Assembly: GCA_963995525.1 (NCBI GenBank)
Contig: OZ023213.1
Coordinates: forward strand, 51,961,263-52,025,262
Direction of reading: 5' to 3'
From: Escarpia spicata
Lineage: Eukaryota; Annelida; Polychaeta; Sabellida; Siboglinidae
Length of the DNA stretch: 64,000 nucleotides
Position 1 is the first letter of the stretch; each line of letters begins with the position of its first letter. A program made the translations under genes and the position numbers. The notes under the pieces are model-generated. The model was not told where the DNA came from, did not search any database, and saw only the letters and a program-made list of their open reading frames with translations. Of the stretch, positions 1 through 12,389 are shown piece after piece.

Positions 1-3000
1 GTAAACAAACTGTTTCCTCCCAACACACAGCCACATAAACAAACTGTTTCCTCCCTAAACACTGCCATGTAAACAAACTGTTTCGTTCCAAAACACTGCC
101 ATGTAAACAAACTGTTTCCTTCCAACACACTGCCACGTAAACAAACTGTTTCCTTCCAACACACTGCCACGTAAACAAACTGTTTCCTTCCAACACACTG
201 CCACGTAAACAAACTGTTTCCTCCCTAAACACTGCCATGTAAACAAACTGTTTCCTCCCAAAACTCTGCCATGTAAACAAACTGTTTCCTCCCAAAACAC
301 TGTCATATAAACAAACTGTTTCCTCCCAACACACTGTCATGTAAACAAACTGTTTCCTGAGTTTCCTCCCAAAACACTGCCATGTAAACAAACTGTTTCC
401 TCCCAAAACACTGTCATGAAAACAAACTGTTTTCTCCCAAAACACTGCCATGTAAACAAACTGTTTCCATCCAACACACTGTCACATAAACAAACTGTTT
501 CCTTCCAACACACTCTCATGTAAACAAACTGTTTCCTCCCAACACACTGCCACGTAAACCAACTGTTTCCTCCCAAAACACTGCCATGTAAACAATCTGT
601 TTCCTCCCAAAACACTGCCATGTAAACAAACTGTTTCGTTCCAAAACACTGCCGTGTAAACAAACTGATTCCTCCCAAAACACTGCCGTGTAAACAAACT
701 GATTCCTCCCAAAACACTGCCATGTAAACAAACTGTTTCCTCCCAAAACACTTTCATGTAAACAAACTGTTTCCTCCCAACACACAGCCACATAAACAAA
801 CTGTTTCCTCCCTAAACACTGCCATGTAAACAAACTGTTTCGTTCCAAAACACTGCCATGTAAACAAACTGTTTCCTTCCAACACACTGCCACATAAACA
901 AACTGTTTCCTTCCAACACACTGCCACGTAAACAAACTGTTTCCTTCCAACACACTGCCACGTAAACAAACTGTTTCCTCCCTAAACACTGCCATGTAAA
1001 CAAACTGTTTCCTCCCAAAACTCTGCCATGTAAACAAACTGTTTCCTCCCAAAACACTGTCATATAAACAAACTGTTTCCTCCCAACACACTGTCATGTA
1101 AACAAACTGTTTCCTGAGTTTCCTCCCAAAACACTGCCATGTAAACAAACTGTTTCCTCCCAAAACACTGTCATGAAAACAAACTGTTTTCTCCCAAAAC
1201 ACTGCCGTGTAAACAAACTGATTCCTCCCAAAACACTGCCGTGTAAACAAACTGATTCCTCCCAAAACACTGCCATGTAAACAAACTGTTTCCTCCCAAA
1301 ACACTTTCATGTAAACAAACTGTTTCCTCCCAACACACAGCCACATAAACAAACTGTTTCCTCCCTAAACACTGCCATGTAAACAAACTGTTTCGTTCCA
1401 AAACACTGCCATGTAAACAAACTGTTTCCTTCCAACACACTGCCACGTAAACAAACTGTTTCCTTCCAACACACTGCCACGTAAACAAACTGTTTCCTTC
1501 CAACACACTGCCACGTAAACAAACTGTTTCCTCCCTAAACACTGCCATGTAAACAAACTGTTTCCTCCCAAAACTCTGCCATGTAAACAAACTGTTTCCT
1601 CCCAAAACACTGTCATATAAACAAACTGTTTCCTCCCAACACACTGTCATGTAAACAAACTGTTTCCTGAGTTTCCTCCCAAAACACTGCCATGTAAACA
1701 AACTGTTTCCATCCAACACACTGTCACATAAACAAACTGTTTCCTTCCAACACACTCTCATGTAAACAAACTGTTTCCTCCCAACACACTGCCACGTAAA
1801 CCAACTGTTTCCTCCCAAAACACTGACATGTAAACAATCTGTTTCCTCCCAAAACACTGCCATGTAAACAAACTGTTTCGTTCCAAAACACTGCCGTGTA
1901 AACAAACTGATTCCTCCCAAAACACTGCCGTGTAAACAAACTGATTCCTCCCAAAACACTGCCATGTAAACAAACTGTTTCCTCCCAAAACACTTTCATG
2001 TAAACAAACTGTTTCCTCCCAACACACAGCCACATAAACAAACTGTTTCCTCCCTAAACACTGCCATGTAAACAAACTGTTTCGTTCCAAAACACTGCCA
2101 TGTAAACAAACTGTTTCCTTCCAACACACTGCCACGTAAACAAACTGTTTCCTTCCAACACACTGCCACGTAAACAAACTGTTTCCTTCCAACACACTGC
2201 CACGTAAACAAACTGTTTCCTCCCTAAACACTGCCATGTAAACAAACTGTTTCCTCCCAAAACTCTGCCATGTAAACAAACTGTTTCCTCCCAAAACACT
2301 GTCATATAAACAAACTGTTTCCTCCCAACACACTGTCATGTAAACAAACTGTTTCCTGAGTTTCCTCCCAAAACACTGCCATGTAAACAAACTGTTTCCT
2401 CCCAAAACACTGTCATGAAAACAAACTGTTTTCTCCCAAAACACTGCCATGTAAACAAACTGTTTCCATCCAACACACTGTCACATAAACAAACTGTTTC
2501 CTTCCAACACACTCTCATGTAAACAAACTGTTTCCTCCCAACACACTGCCACGTAAACCAACTGTTTCCTCCCAAAACACTGCCATGTAAACAATCTGTT
2601 TCCTCCCAAAACACTGCCATGTAAACAAACTGTTTCGTTCCAAAACACTGCCGTGTAAACAAACTGATTCCTCCCAAAACACTGCCGTGTAAACAAACTG
2701 ATTCCTCCCAAAACACTGCCATGTAAACAAACTGTTTCCTCCCAAAACACTTTCATGTAAACAAACTGTTTCCTCCCAACACACAGCCACATAAACAAAC
2801 TGTTTCCTCCCTAAACACTGCCATGTAAACAAACTGTTTCGTTCCAAAACACTGCCATGTAAACAAACTGTTTCCTTCCAACACACTGCCACATAAACAA
2901 ACTGTTTCCTTCCAACACACTGCCACGTAAACAAACTGTTTCCTTCCAACACACTGCCACGTAAACAAACTGTTTCCTCCCTAAACACTGCCATGTAAAC

Positions 3001-3998
3001 AAACTGTTTCCTCCCAAAACTCTGCCATGTAAACAAACTGTTTCCTCCCAAAACACTGTCATATAAACAAACTGTTTCCTCCCAACACACTGTCATGTAA
3101 ACAAACTGTTTCCTGAGTTTCCTCCCAAAACACTGCCATGTAAACAAACTGTTTCCTCCCAAAACACTGTCATGAAAACAAACTGTTTTCTCCCAAAACA
3201 CTGCCGTGTAAACAAACTGATTCCTCCCAAAACACTGCCGTGTAAACAAACTGATTCCTCCCAAAACACTGCCATGTAAACAAACTGTTTCCTCCCAAAA
3301 CACTTTCATGTAAACAAACTGTTTCCTCCCAACACACAGCCACATAAACAAACTGTTTCCTCCCTAAACACTGCCATGTAAACAAACTGTTTCGTTCCAA
3401 AACACTGCCATGTAAACAAACTGTTTCCTTCCAACACACTGCCACGTAAACAAACTGTTTCCTTCCAACACACTGCCACGTAAACAAACTGTTTCCTTCC
3501 AACACACTGCCACGTAAACAAACTGTTTCCTCCCTAAACACTGCCATGTAAACAAACTGTTTCCTCCCAAAACTCTGCCATGTAAACAAACTGTTTCCTC
3601 CCAAAACACTGTCATATAAACAAACTGTTTCCTCCCAACACACTGTCATGTAAACAAACTGTTTCCTGAGTTTCCTCCCAAAACACTGCCATGTAAACAA
3701 ACTGTTTCCTCCCAAAACACTGTCATGAAAACAAACTGTTTTCTCCCAAAACACTGCCATGTAAACAAACTGTTTCCTTCCAAAACACTTGTCATGTAAA
3801 CAAACTGTTTCCTCCCAACACACTGTCTTGTAAACAAACTGTTTCCATCCAACACACTGTCACATAAACAAACTGTTTCCTTCCAACACACTCTCATGTA
3901 AACAAACTGTTTCCTCCCAACACACTGCCACGTAAACCAACTGTTTCCTCCCAAAACACTGCCATGTAAACAATCTGTTTCCTCCCAAAACACTGCCA
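1..3998. repeat. Higher-order repeat A: 2 x 1999 bp within the satellite
   Basis: Landmark variants recur at an exact offset of 1999 bp (for example 55/2054, 337/2336, 482/2481, 812/2811, 1094/3093, 1365/3364). Inside each block the 43-bp marker unit and its neighbourhood are spaced 757, 553 and 689 bp apart, and these sum to 1999. So the block itself grew from earlier duplications of a 0.55-0.76 kb segment. The block limits are approximate because the edges fall inside near-identical units. Confidence 0.85.
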
Positions 3999-4131
3999 TG
4001 TAAACAAACTGTTTCGTTCCAAAACACTGCCGTGTAAACAAACTGATTCCTCCCAAAACACTGCCGTGTAAACAAACTGATTCCTCCCAAAACACTGCCA
4101 TGTAAACAAACTGTTTCCTCCCAAAACACTT

Positions 4132-5620
4132 TCATGTAAACAAACTGTTTCCTCCCAACACACAGCCACATAAACAAACTGTTTCCTCCCTAAACACTGC
4201 CATGTAAACAAACTGTTTCGTTCCAAAACACTGCCATGTAAACAAACTGTTTCCTTCCAACACACTGCCACGTAAACAAACTGTTTCCTCCCAAAACACT
4301 GCCATGTAAACAAACTGTTTCCTCCCAAAACACTGCCATGTAAATAAACTGTTTCGTTCCAAAACACTGCCGTGTAAACAAACTGTTTCCCTCCCAACAC
4401 ACTGCCATGTAAACAAACTGTTTCCTCCCAAAACATTGTCATGTAAACAAACTGTTTCCTCCCAACACACTGTCATGTAAACAAACTGTTTCCTCCCAAC
4501 ACACTGCCATGTAAACAAACTGTTTCCTTCCAAAACACTGTCATGTAAACAATCTGTTTCCTCCCAACACACTGCTGTGTAAACAAACTGTTTCCTCCCA
4601 ACACACTGCCATGTAAACTGTTTCCTCCCAACACACTGTCATGTAAACAAACTGTTTCCTCCCAAAACACTGCCATGTAAACAAACTGTTTCCTCCCAAA
4701 ACATTGTCATGTAAACAAACTGTTTCCTCCCAAAACACTGTCATGTAAACGAACTGTTTCCTCCCAAAACACTGTCATGAAAACAAACTGTTTTCTCCCA
4801 AAACACTGCCATGTAAACAAACTGTTTCCTCCCAACACACTGTCATGTAAACAAACTGTTTCCTCCCAACACACTGTCATGTAAACACTCTATTTCTTTC
4901 CAAAACACTGCCATGTAAACAAACTGTTTCCTCCCAAAACACTGTCATGAAAACAAACTGTTTCCTCCCAAAACACTGCCATGTAAACGAACTGTTTCCT
5001 CCCAAAACACTGTCATGTAAACAAACTGTTTCCTCCCAAAACACTGCCATGTAAACAAACTGTTTCCTCCCAAAACACTGCCATGTAAATAAACTGTTTC
5101 GTTCCAAAACACTGCCGTGTAAACAAACTGTTTCCCTCCCAACACACTGCCATGTAAACAAACTGTTTCCTCCCAAAACATTGTCATGTAAACAAACTGT
5201 TTCCTCCCAACACACTGTCATGTAAACAAACTGTTTCCTCCCAACACACTGCCATGTAAACAAACTGTTTCCTTCCAAAACACTGTCATGTAAACAATCT
5301 GTTTCCTCCCAACACACTGCTGTGTAAACAAACTGTTTCCTCCCAACACACTGCCATGTAAACTGTTTCCTCCCAACACACTGTCATGTAAACAAACTGT
5401 TTCCTCCCAAAACACTGCCATGTAAACAAACTGTTTCCTCCCAAAACATTGTCATGTAAACAAACTGTTTCCTCCCAAAACACTGTCATGTAAACGAACT
5501 GTTTCCTCCCAAAACACTGTCATGAAAACAAACTGTTTTCTCCCAAAACACTGCCATGTAAACAAACTGTTTCCTCCCAACACACTGTCATGTAAACAAA
5601 CTGTTTCCTCCCAACACACT
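4132..5620. repeat. Higher-order repeat B: 2 x about 745 bp within the satellite
   Basis: Variant patterns at 4132, 4473 and 4541 recur at 4877, 5218 and 5286, an exact offset of 745 bp. The block includes a shortened unit lacking the AACAAA part (near 4610 and 5360), which makes the pairing easy to see. The limits are approximate. Confidence 0.8.
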
Positions 5621-8600
5621 GTCATGTAAACACTCTATTTCTTTCCAAAACACTGCCATGTAAACAAACTGTTTCCTCCCAAAACACTGTCATGAAAACA
5701 AACTGTTTCCTCCCAAAACACTGCCATGTAAACGAACTGTTTCCTCCCAAAACACTGTCATGTAAACAAACTGTTTCCTCCCAAAACACTGCCATGTAAA
5801 CAAACTGTTTCCTCTCAAAACACTGTCATATAAACAAACTGTTTCCTCCCAACACACTGTCATGTAAACAAACTGTTTCCTGAGTTTCCTCCCAAAACAC
5901 TGCCATGTAAACAAACTGTTTCCTCCCAAAACACTGTCATGTAAACAAACTGTTTCCTCCCAACACACTGTCGTGTAAACAAACTGTTTCCTCCCAAAAC
6001 ACTGTCATGTAAACAAACTGTTTCCTCCCAACACACTGCCATGTAAACAAACTGTTTCCTCCCAAAACATTGTCATGTAAACAAACTGTTTCCTCCCAAC
6101 ACACTGCCATGTAAACAAACTGTTTCCTCCCAAAACATTGTCATGTAATCAAACTGTTTCCTCCCAACACACTGCCATGTAAACAAACTGTTTCCTTCCA
6201 AAACACTGTCATGTAAACAATCTGTTTCCTCCCAACACACTGTCTTGTAAACAAACTGTTTCCATCCAACACACTGTCACATAAACAAACTGTTTCCTTC
6301 CAACACACTCTCGTGTAAACAAACTGTTTCCTCCCAACACACTGCCACGTAAACCAACTGTTTCCTCCCAAAACACTGCCATGTAAACAATCTGTTTCCT
6401 CCCAAAACACTGCCATGTAAACAAACTGTTTCGTTCCAAAACACTGCCGTGTAAACAAACTGATTCCTCCCAAAACACTGCCGTGTAAACAAACTGATTC
6501 CTCCCAAAACACTGCCATGTAAACAAACTGTTTCCTCCCAAAACACTGCCATGTAAACAAACTGTTTCCTCCCAAAACACTGTCATATAAACAAACTGTT
6601 TCCTCCCAACACACTGTCATGTAAACAAACTGTTTCCTGAGTTTCCTCCCAAAACACTGCCATGTAAACAAACTGTTTCCTCCCAAAACACTGTCATGTA
6701 AACAAAATGTTTCCTCCCAACACACTGTCGTGTAAACAAACTGTTTCCTCCCAAAACACTGTCATGTAAACAAACTGTTTCCCTCCCAACACACTGCTAT
6801 GTAAACAAACTGTTTCCACCCAAAACATTGTCATGTAAACAAACTGTTTCCTCCCAACACACTGCCATGTAAACAAACTGTTTCCTCCCAAAACATTGTC
6901 ATGTAATCAAACTGTTTCCTCCCAACACACTGCCATGTAAACAAACTGTTTCCTTCCAAAACACTGTCATGTAAACAAACTGTTTCCTCCCAAAACACTG
7001 CCATGTAAACAAACTGTTTCCTCCCAAAACACTGTCATATAAACAAACTGTTTCCTCCCAACACACTGCCATGTAAACAAACTGTTTCCTCCCAAAACAC
7101 TGTCATATAAACAAACTGTTTCCTCCCAACACACTGTCATGTAAACAAACTGTTTCCTGAGTTTCCTCCCAAAACACTGCCATGTAAACAAACTGTTTCC
7201 TCCCAAAACACTGTCATGTAAACAAACTGTTTCCCTCCCAACACACTGCTATGTAAACAAACTGTTTCCTCCCAAAACATTGTCATGTAAACAAACTGTT
7301 TCCTCCCAACACACTGCCATGTAAACTGTTTCCTCCCAACACACTGTCATGTAAACAAACTGTTTCCTCCCAACACACTGCCATGTAAACAAACTGTTTC
7401 CTTCCAAAACACTGTCATGTAAACAATCTGTTTCCTCCCAACACACTGCTGTGTAAACAAACTGTTTCCTCCCAACACACTGCCATGTAAACTGTTTCCT
7501 CCCAACACACTGTCATGTAAACAAACTGTTTCCTCCCAAAACACTGCCATGTAAACAAACTGTTTCCTCCCAAAACATTGTCATGTAAACAAACTGTTTC
7601 CTCCCAAAACACTGTCATGTAAACGAACTGTTTCCTCCCAAAACACTGTCATGAAAACAAACTGTTTTCTCCCAAAACACTGCCATGTAAACAAACTGTT
7701 TCCTCCCAACACACTGTCATGTAAACAAACTGTTTCCTCCCAACACACTGTCATGTAAACACTCTATTTCTTTCCAAAACACTGCCATGTAAACAAACTG
7801 TTTCCTCCCAAAACACTGTCATGAAAACAAACTGTTTCCTCCCAAAACACTGCCATGTAAACGAACTGTTTCCTCCCAAAACACTGTCATGTAAACAAAC
7901 TGTTTCCTCCCAAAACACTGCCATGTAAACAAACTGTTTCCTCTCAAAACACTGTCATATAAACAAACTGTTTCCTCCCAACACACTGTCATGTAAACAA
8001 ACTGTTTCCTGAGTTTCCTCCCAAAACACTGCCATGTAAACAAACTGTTTCCTCCCAAAACACTGTCATGTAAACAAACTGTTTCCTCCCAACACACTGT
8101 CGTGTAAACAAACTGTTTCCTCCCAAAACACTGTCATGTAAACAAACTGTTTCCTCCCAACACACTGCCATGTAAACAAACTGTTTCCTCCCAAAACATT
8201 GTCATGTAAACAAACTGTTTCCTCCCAACACACTGCCATGTAAACAAACTGTTTCCTCCCAAAACATTGTCATGTAATCAAACTGTTTCCTCCCAACACA
8301 CTGCCATGTAAACAAACTGTTTCCTTCCAAAACACTGTCATGTAAACAATCTGTTTCCTCCCAACACACTGTCTTGTAAACAAACTGTTTCCATCCAACA
8401 CACTGTCACATAAACAAACTGTTTCCTTCCAACACACTCTCATGTAAACAAACTGTTTCCTCCCAACACACTGCCACGTAAACCAACTGTTTCCTCCCAA
8501 AACACTGCCATGTAAACAATCTGTTTCCTCCCAAAACACTGCCATGTAAACAAACTGTTTCGTTCCAAAACACTGCCGTGTAAACAAACTGATTCCTCCC

Positions 8601-9476
8601 AAAACACTGCCGTGTAAACAAACTGATTCCTCCCAAAACACTGCCATGTAAACAAACTGTTTCCTCCCAAAACACTGCCATGTAAACAAACTGTTTCCTC
8701 CCAAAACACTGTCATATAAACAAACTGTTTCCTCCCAACACACTGTCATGTAAACAAACTGTTTCCTGAGTTTCCTCCCAAAACACTGCCATGTAAACAA
8801 ACTGTTTCCTCCCAAAACACTGTCATGTAAACAAAATGTTTCCTCCCAACACACTGTCGTGTAAACAAACTGTTTCCTCCCAAAACACTGTCATGTAAAC
8901 AAACTGTTTCCCTCCCAACACACTGCTATGTAAACAAACTGTTTCCACCCAAAACATTGTCATGTAAACAAACTGTTTCCTCCCAACACACTGCCATGTA
9001 AACAAACTGTTTCCTCCCAAAACATTGTCATGTAATCAAACTGTTTCCTCCCAACACACTGCCATGTAAACAAACTGTTTCCTTCCAAAACACTGTCATG
9101 TAAACAAACTGTTTCCTCCCAAAACACTGCCATGTAAACAAACTGTTTCCTCCCAAAACACTGTCATATAAACAAACTGTTTCCTCCCAACACACTGCCA
9201 TGTAAACAAACTGTTTCCTCCCAAAACACTGTCATATAAACAAACTGTTTCCTCCCAACACACTGTCATGTAAACAAACTGTTTCCTGAGTTTCCTCCCA
9301 AAACACTGCCATGTAAACAAACTGTTTCCTCCCAAAACACTGTCATGTAAACAAACTGTTTCCCTCCCAACACACTGCTATGTAAACAAACTGTTTCCTC
9401 CCAAAACATTGTCATGTAAACAAACTGTTTCCTCCCAACACACTGCCATGTAAACAAACTGTTTCCTCCCAAAACA
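5218..9476. repeat. Higher-order repeat C: 2 x 2129 bp within the satellite
   Basis: Landmarks at 5218, 5286, 5690, 5860, 6141, 6277, 6694 and 6967 recur at 7347, 7415, 7819, 7989, 8270, 8406, 8823 and 9096, always 2129 bp apart. The two copies are nearly identical by eye, so this duplication looks recent. The limits are approximate. Confidence 0.85.
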
Positions 9477-9929
9477 TTGTCATGTAATCAAACTGTTTCC
9501 TCCCAACACACTGCCATGTAAACAAACTGTTTCCTTCCAAAACACTGTCATGTAAACAATCTGTTTCCTCCCAACACACTGCCATGTAAACTGTTTCCTC
9601 CCAACACACTGTCATGTAAACAAACTGTTTCCTCCCAAAGCACTGCCATGTAAACAAACTGTTTCCTCCCAAAACACTGCCATGTAAACAAACTGTTTCT
9701 TCCCAAAACACTTTCATGTAAACAAACTGTTTCCTCCCAACACACTGCCACGTAAACAAACTGTTTCCTCCCAAAACACTGCCATGTAAACAAACTGTTT
9801 CCTCCCAAAACACTGCCATGTAAACAAACTGTTTCCTTCCAAAACACTGCCATGTAAACAAACTGTTTCCTCCCAACACACTGCCATGTAAACAAACTGA
9901 TTCCACTCGAAACACTTCATCTCAAAGAA

Positions 9930-10038
9930 AATGTTTGTCTTATCAATTAGCCAATGTAAATGGTTGTCTTGTTTTCAAATGTCAAGTTTTGTTAAACAAA
10001 ATGATAGACCTTTTGCCAATAAGCTGACTAAGAAAAAA
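9930..10038 (+). repeat. Dispersed repeat fragment, copy 1 of 2
   Basis: About 110 bp starting TTTGTCTTATCAATTAGCC matches 14010-14121 in the same orientation with only a few differences. It starts within 15 bp of the end of the satellite. I do not recognise the family, and no coding potential is seen. Confidence 0.8.
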
Positions 10039-10169
10039 CATCTCAACAAGACAAAATGGTTTAATAAAACACATGTGCGCACTCAGGACGTTATAAAAAA
10101 ATGTATATTATAAAACGTAGTTTTATGGAGAAAAAAAACAGGACTACCTGCCTAAAGCACTCAGCCTAC

Positions 10170-10309
10170 CTCCAGATTGTCGCCAGAGTTTCCCGTGTGA
10201 CTCTGGTCACTGTTTGACCGTCCACTGTTGAAGCTGTCAGGGTGAGGGGGGCCACATAGAGGACTGACCACTGACTGACCAATAGAACCACGTCTGGTCC
10301 GAAGGTGGC
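10170..10309 (-). CDS. Candidate internal exon of an unidentified gene
   Basis: On the minus strand a pyrimidine-rich acceptor (CTCTGTTTCCAG) opens at 10309 and a donor (GGAG then GTAGGC) closes at 10170. One frame is open through all 140 nt. It encodes 46 residues rich in Ser, Gly, Asn and Arg, including RTRRGSIGQS (a PKA-like RRxS site) and a polar stretch SNSDQSHTGNSGDN, which is typical of a disordered segment. It starts after two bases of a split codon and ends on a codon boundary. I found no partner exon: the next DNA in the direction of transcription is the 9.9-kb satellite, which would then lie in an intron or beyond the gene. No family is recognised, and chance is possible. Confidence 0.4.
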
Positions 10310-10560
10310 CTGGAAACAGAGCAATACGGTACACATAAGTTGTGATTAAAAGTGATGTAGTGATATATTACGCCAAACAGGTGGTGTTGCCAGTAGCAAC
10401 AAAGACTGGCCAATCACCACCACTTGACCTTGTGTTGTCCTTGTCTGCTGGTCCAGATCCAGTATCCAGACTAGAGACGAAGAAGTGGCTTTTGAGTCAC
10501 GACTTGCGACTCAATTTGAAATTCAGACATGACTCAAGACTTTACTTGGTAGTTGTCATG

Positions 10561-10862
10561 TGACTTTTCCCACATTCAACTTCCTGCTAATAATTGCACG
10601 AAGCCAATAATATTGCTTGCCGGGAAGTTCTGGTGGTTTGGGAAGTAGATGTAGTTAGGTATTTTGATACACAATATCACTCAGCGGCTCGTAAGAATTA
10701 TCAAATGGGTAATTACATAGGGAATTCTGGAACTTGACGGCTTTGTCTTGAAACTGGAACGCAAGTCGGATGGTGTCTGCACTAGCACTGTTCACACGGC
10801 CAAGTCTATGAGGAGTTAAATTTGATTCACCTAACTTCCATACAATACGTAGGAGATCTGCC
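10561..10862 (-). mobile_element. Dispersed element, copy 1 (reverse orientation)
   Basis: Read on the minus strand, this stretch matches 42428-42655. Shared blocks include GGCAGATCTCCTACG..TTGTATGGAAGTTAG, a GTAATTACCCATT block and CAGAACTTCCCGGC. It also shares GCTGAG(T/C)G(A/G)TATTGTGTAT with the copy at 62876-63345. Its 5' part continues across the 26-bp minisatellite at 10861-11571 to CCTGACTTGCAAGGAT at about 11565-11579, equivalent to CCTGGCTTACGAGGA in copy 2. No protein is encoded, so it looks like a short non-autonomous element. Confidence 0.75.
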
Positions 10863-11571
10863 AGGGGTAGTGTACGTAGTCACGCCCCAGGGGTAGTGTA
10901 CGTAGTCACACCCCAGGGGTAGTGTACGTAGTCACGCCCCAGGGGTAGTGTACGTAGTCACGTCCCAGGGGTAGTGTACGTAGTCACGCCCCAGGGGTAG
11001 TGTACGTAGTCACGTCCCAGGGGTAGTGTACGTAGTCACGCCCCAGGGGTAGTGTACGTAGTCACGCCCCAGGGGTAGTGTACGTAGTCACGCCCCAGGG
11101 GTAGTGTACGTAGTCACGTCCCAGGGGTAGTGTACGTAGTCACGCCCCAGGGGTAGTGTACGTAGTCACGCCCCTGGGGTAGTGTACGTAGTCACGCCCC
11201 AGGGGTAGTGTACGTAGTCACGCCCCAGGGGTAGTGTACGTAGTCACGCCCCAGGGGTAGTGTACGTAGTCACGTCCCAGGGGTAGTGTACGTAGTCACG
11301 CCCCAGGGGTAGTGTACGTAGTCACGTCCCAGGGGTAGTGTACGTAGTCACGCCCCAGGGGTAGTGTACGTAGTCACGTCCCAGGGGTAGTGTACGTAGT
11401 CACGCCCCAGGGGTAGTGTACGTAGTCACGTCCCAGGGGTAGTGTACGTAGTCACGCCCCAGGGGTAGTGTACGTAGTCACGTCCCAGGGGTAGTGTACG
11501 TAGTCACGCCCCAGGGGTAGTGTACGTAGTCACGCCCCAGGGGTAGTGTACGTAGTCACGCCCCTGACTTG
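10861..11571. repeat. Minisatellite, 26-bp unit, about 27 copies
   Basis: The unit is CAGGGGTAGTGTACGTAGTC followed by ACGCCC. Copies are nearly perfect. The main variation is CACGCCCC versus CACGTCCC, with one CACACCCC and one CCCCTGGGG junction. The unit contains the near-palindromes GTGTACGTA and CCCCAGGGG and is CpG-bearing in an AT-rich region. A single diverged copy of the same segment exists inside the related element at 42401-42428, so the array appears to be an internal expansion. Confidence 0.95.
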
Positions 11572-11858
11572 CAAGGATGGATAATACAATAGTCAATACT
11601 TTATAAGTGACTCAAGGCAAACCCTTTCTCATGTGGAATAACTCCTGTTTGCCGTCTGCTTGTGATTGTACAGATGAACTCCCACTGGATACGACTATTG
11701 CAAGTGTACTACATGAATGGAAATGACTTACAAGTAATAACAATAGTATCATTGCTGACTGTCTATCATTGATATTTCACTACGTAGTCTTAGGTGATTT
11801 ACTCCAAACAGCCCAAACTTGAGCTAACGCAGAGTAGTAAGTGCAACCATCATGTTTT
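11572..11858. other. Non-coding DNA, nothing recognised
   Basis: AT-rich DNA with no convincing open frame, splice pair or repeat, apart from the first few bases, which are the end of the dispersed element. Confidence 0.5.
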
Positions 11859-11859
11859 T

Positions 11860-12030
11860 GAGAACGACAACTTGTGACATAACAGGTGAACTCTAATGAC
11901 TTAATTTGTGGCTTAACAGGTAAACTTTAATGGCTTGACTTGTGACTTAACAGATGAACTACTAGACTTGACTCTTGAATTAGCAGGTGAACTACAATGA
12001 CTTGTGGCTTAACAGGAAAACTCTTATGAC
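11860..12030. repeat. Degenerate tandem repeat, unit about 40 bp
   Basis: Variants of CTTAACAGGTGAACT..AATGACTTG recur four to five times (about 11878, 11913, 11948, 11985, 12010) with substitutions and small indels. No coding potential is seen. Confidence 0.65.
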
Positions 12031-12194
12031 TTCACATTTAGTGAATTGACTGCTCTGGACTGTAATGGAAATTTTGTGATCAATTGTTCAAACTAATTTT
12101 GGTATGGCTGAATGCTTTCCCACCTCCTCACTGGTAGAAAAAGACGTTTATTAAGGTGAAACAACAAACATATTGACTTGTCCTACACGATAAT

Positions 12195-12380
12195 ATTCAC
12201 TTACTCACCCACTCACTCATTCACCCACCCACTCATTCACCCACCCACTCATTCACCCACCCACTCATTCACTCACCCACACACGCATTCACCCACCCAC
12301 ACACACACGCATTCACCCACCCACCCACACATTCACCCACCCACCCACTCACTCACCCACCCATCCAGTAACCCACTCAT
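12195..12380. repeat. Microsatellite (CACCCACTCATT)-type
   Basis: C/A/T-only simple repeat made of CACC, CACT and CATT steps in irregular 8- and 12-bp periods. The apparent 69-codon Pro/Thr/His/Ser frame across it is a by-product of the repeat. Confidence 0.9.
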
Positions 12381-12389
12381 CCCTTGACT

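Larger units (their letters stand above)
1..9915. repeat. Satellite array, 34-bp unit, about 290 copies
   Basis: The whole stretch is built from a 34-bp unit that begins GTAAACAAACTGTTTCC and ends near ACACTGCCAT. Units differ by a few substitutions (for example ATAAACAAA, GTAAACCAA, CTTCC for CTCCC, ACGT for ATGT). Twelve units carry a 9-bp insertion (GAGTTTCCT-type, making a 43-bp unit) and a few are shortened. The array is already in progress at position 1, so it continues beyond the window, and it decays at 9900-9915. The minus strand shows open frames of up to 278 codons with 34-residue periodicity because three units make 102 bp. I do not regard these as genes. Confidence 0.97.

Noticed and set aside
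55..9915. Dozens of minus-strand open frames (up to 278 codons) with periodic Trp/Cys/Phe residues
   Set aside because: They follow the 34-bp satellite exactly, overlap each other in several frames, and have no independent coding signal.
1..9915. CRISPR-like array (short repeats at even spacing)
   Set aside because: Units are contiguous with no unique spacers, and the sequence is eukaryotic.
12178..12387. Plus-strand frame rich in Pro, Thr, His and Ser
   Set aside because: It is a translation of the CACCCACTCATT microsatellite.
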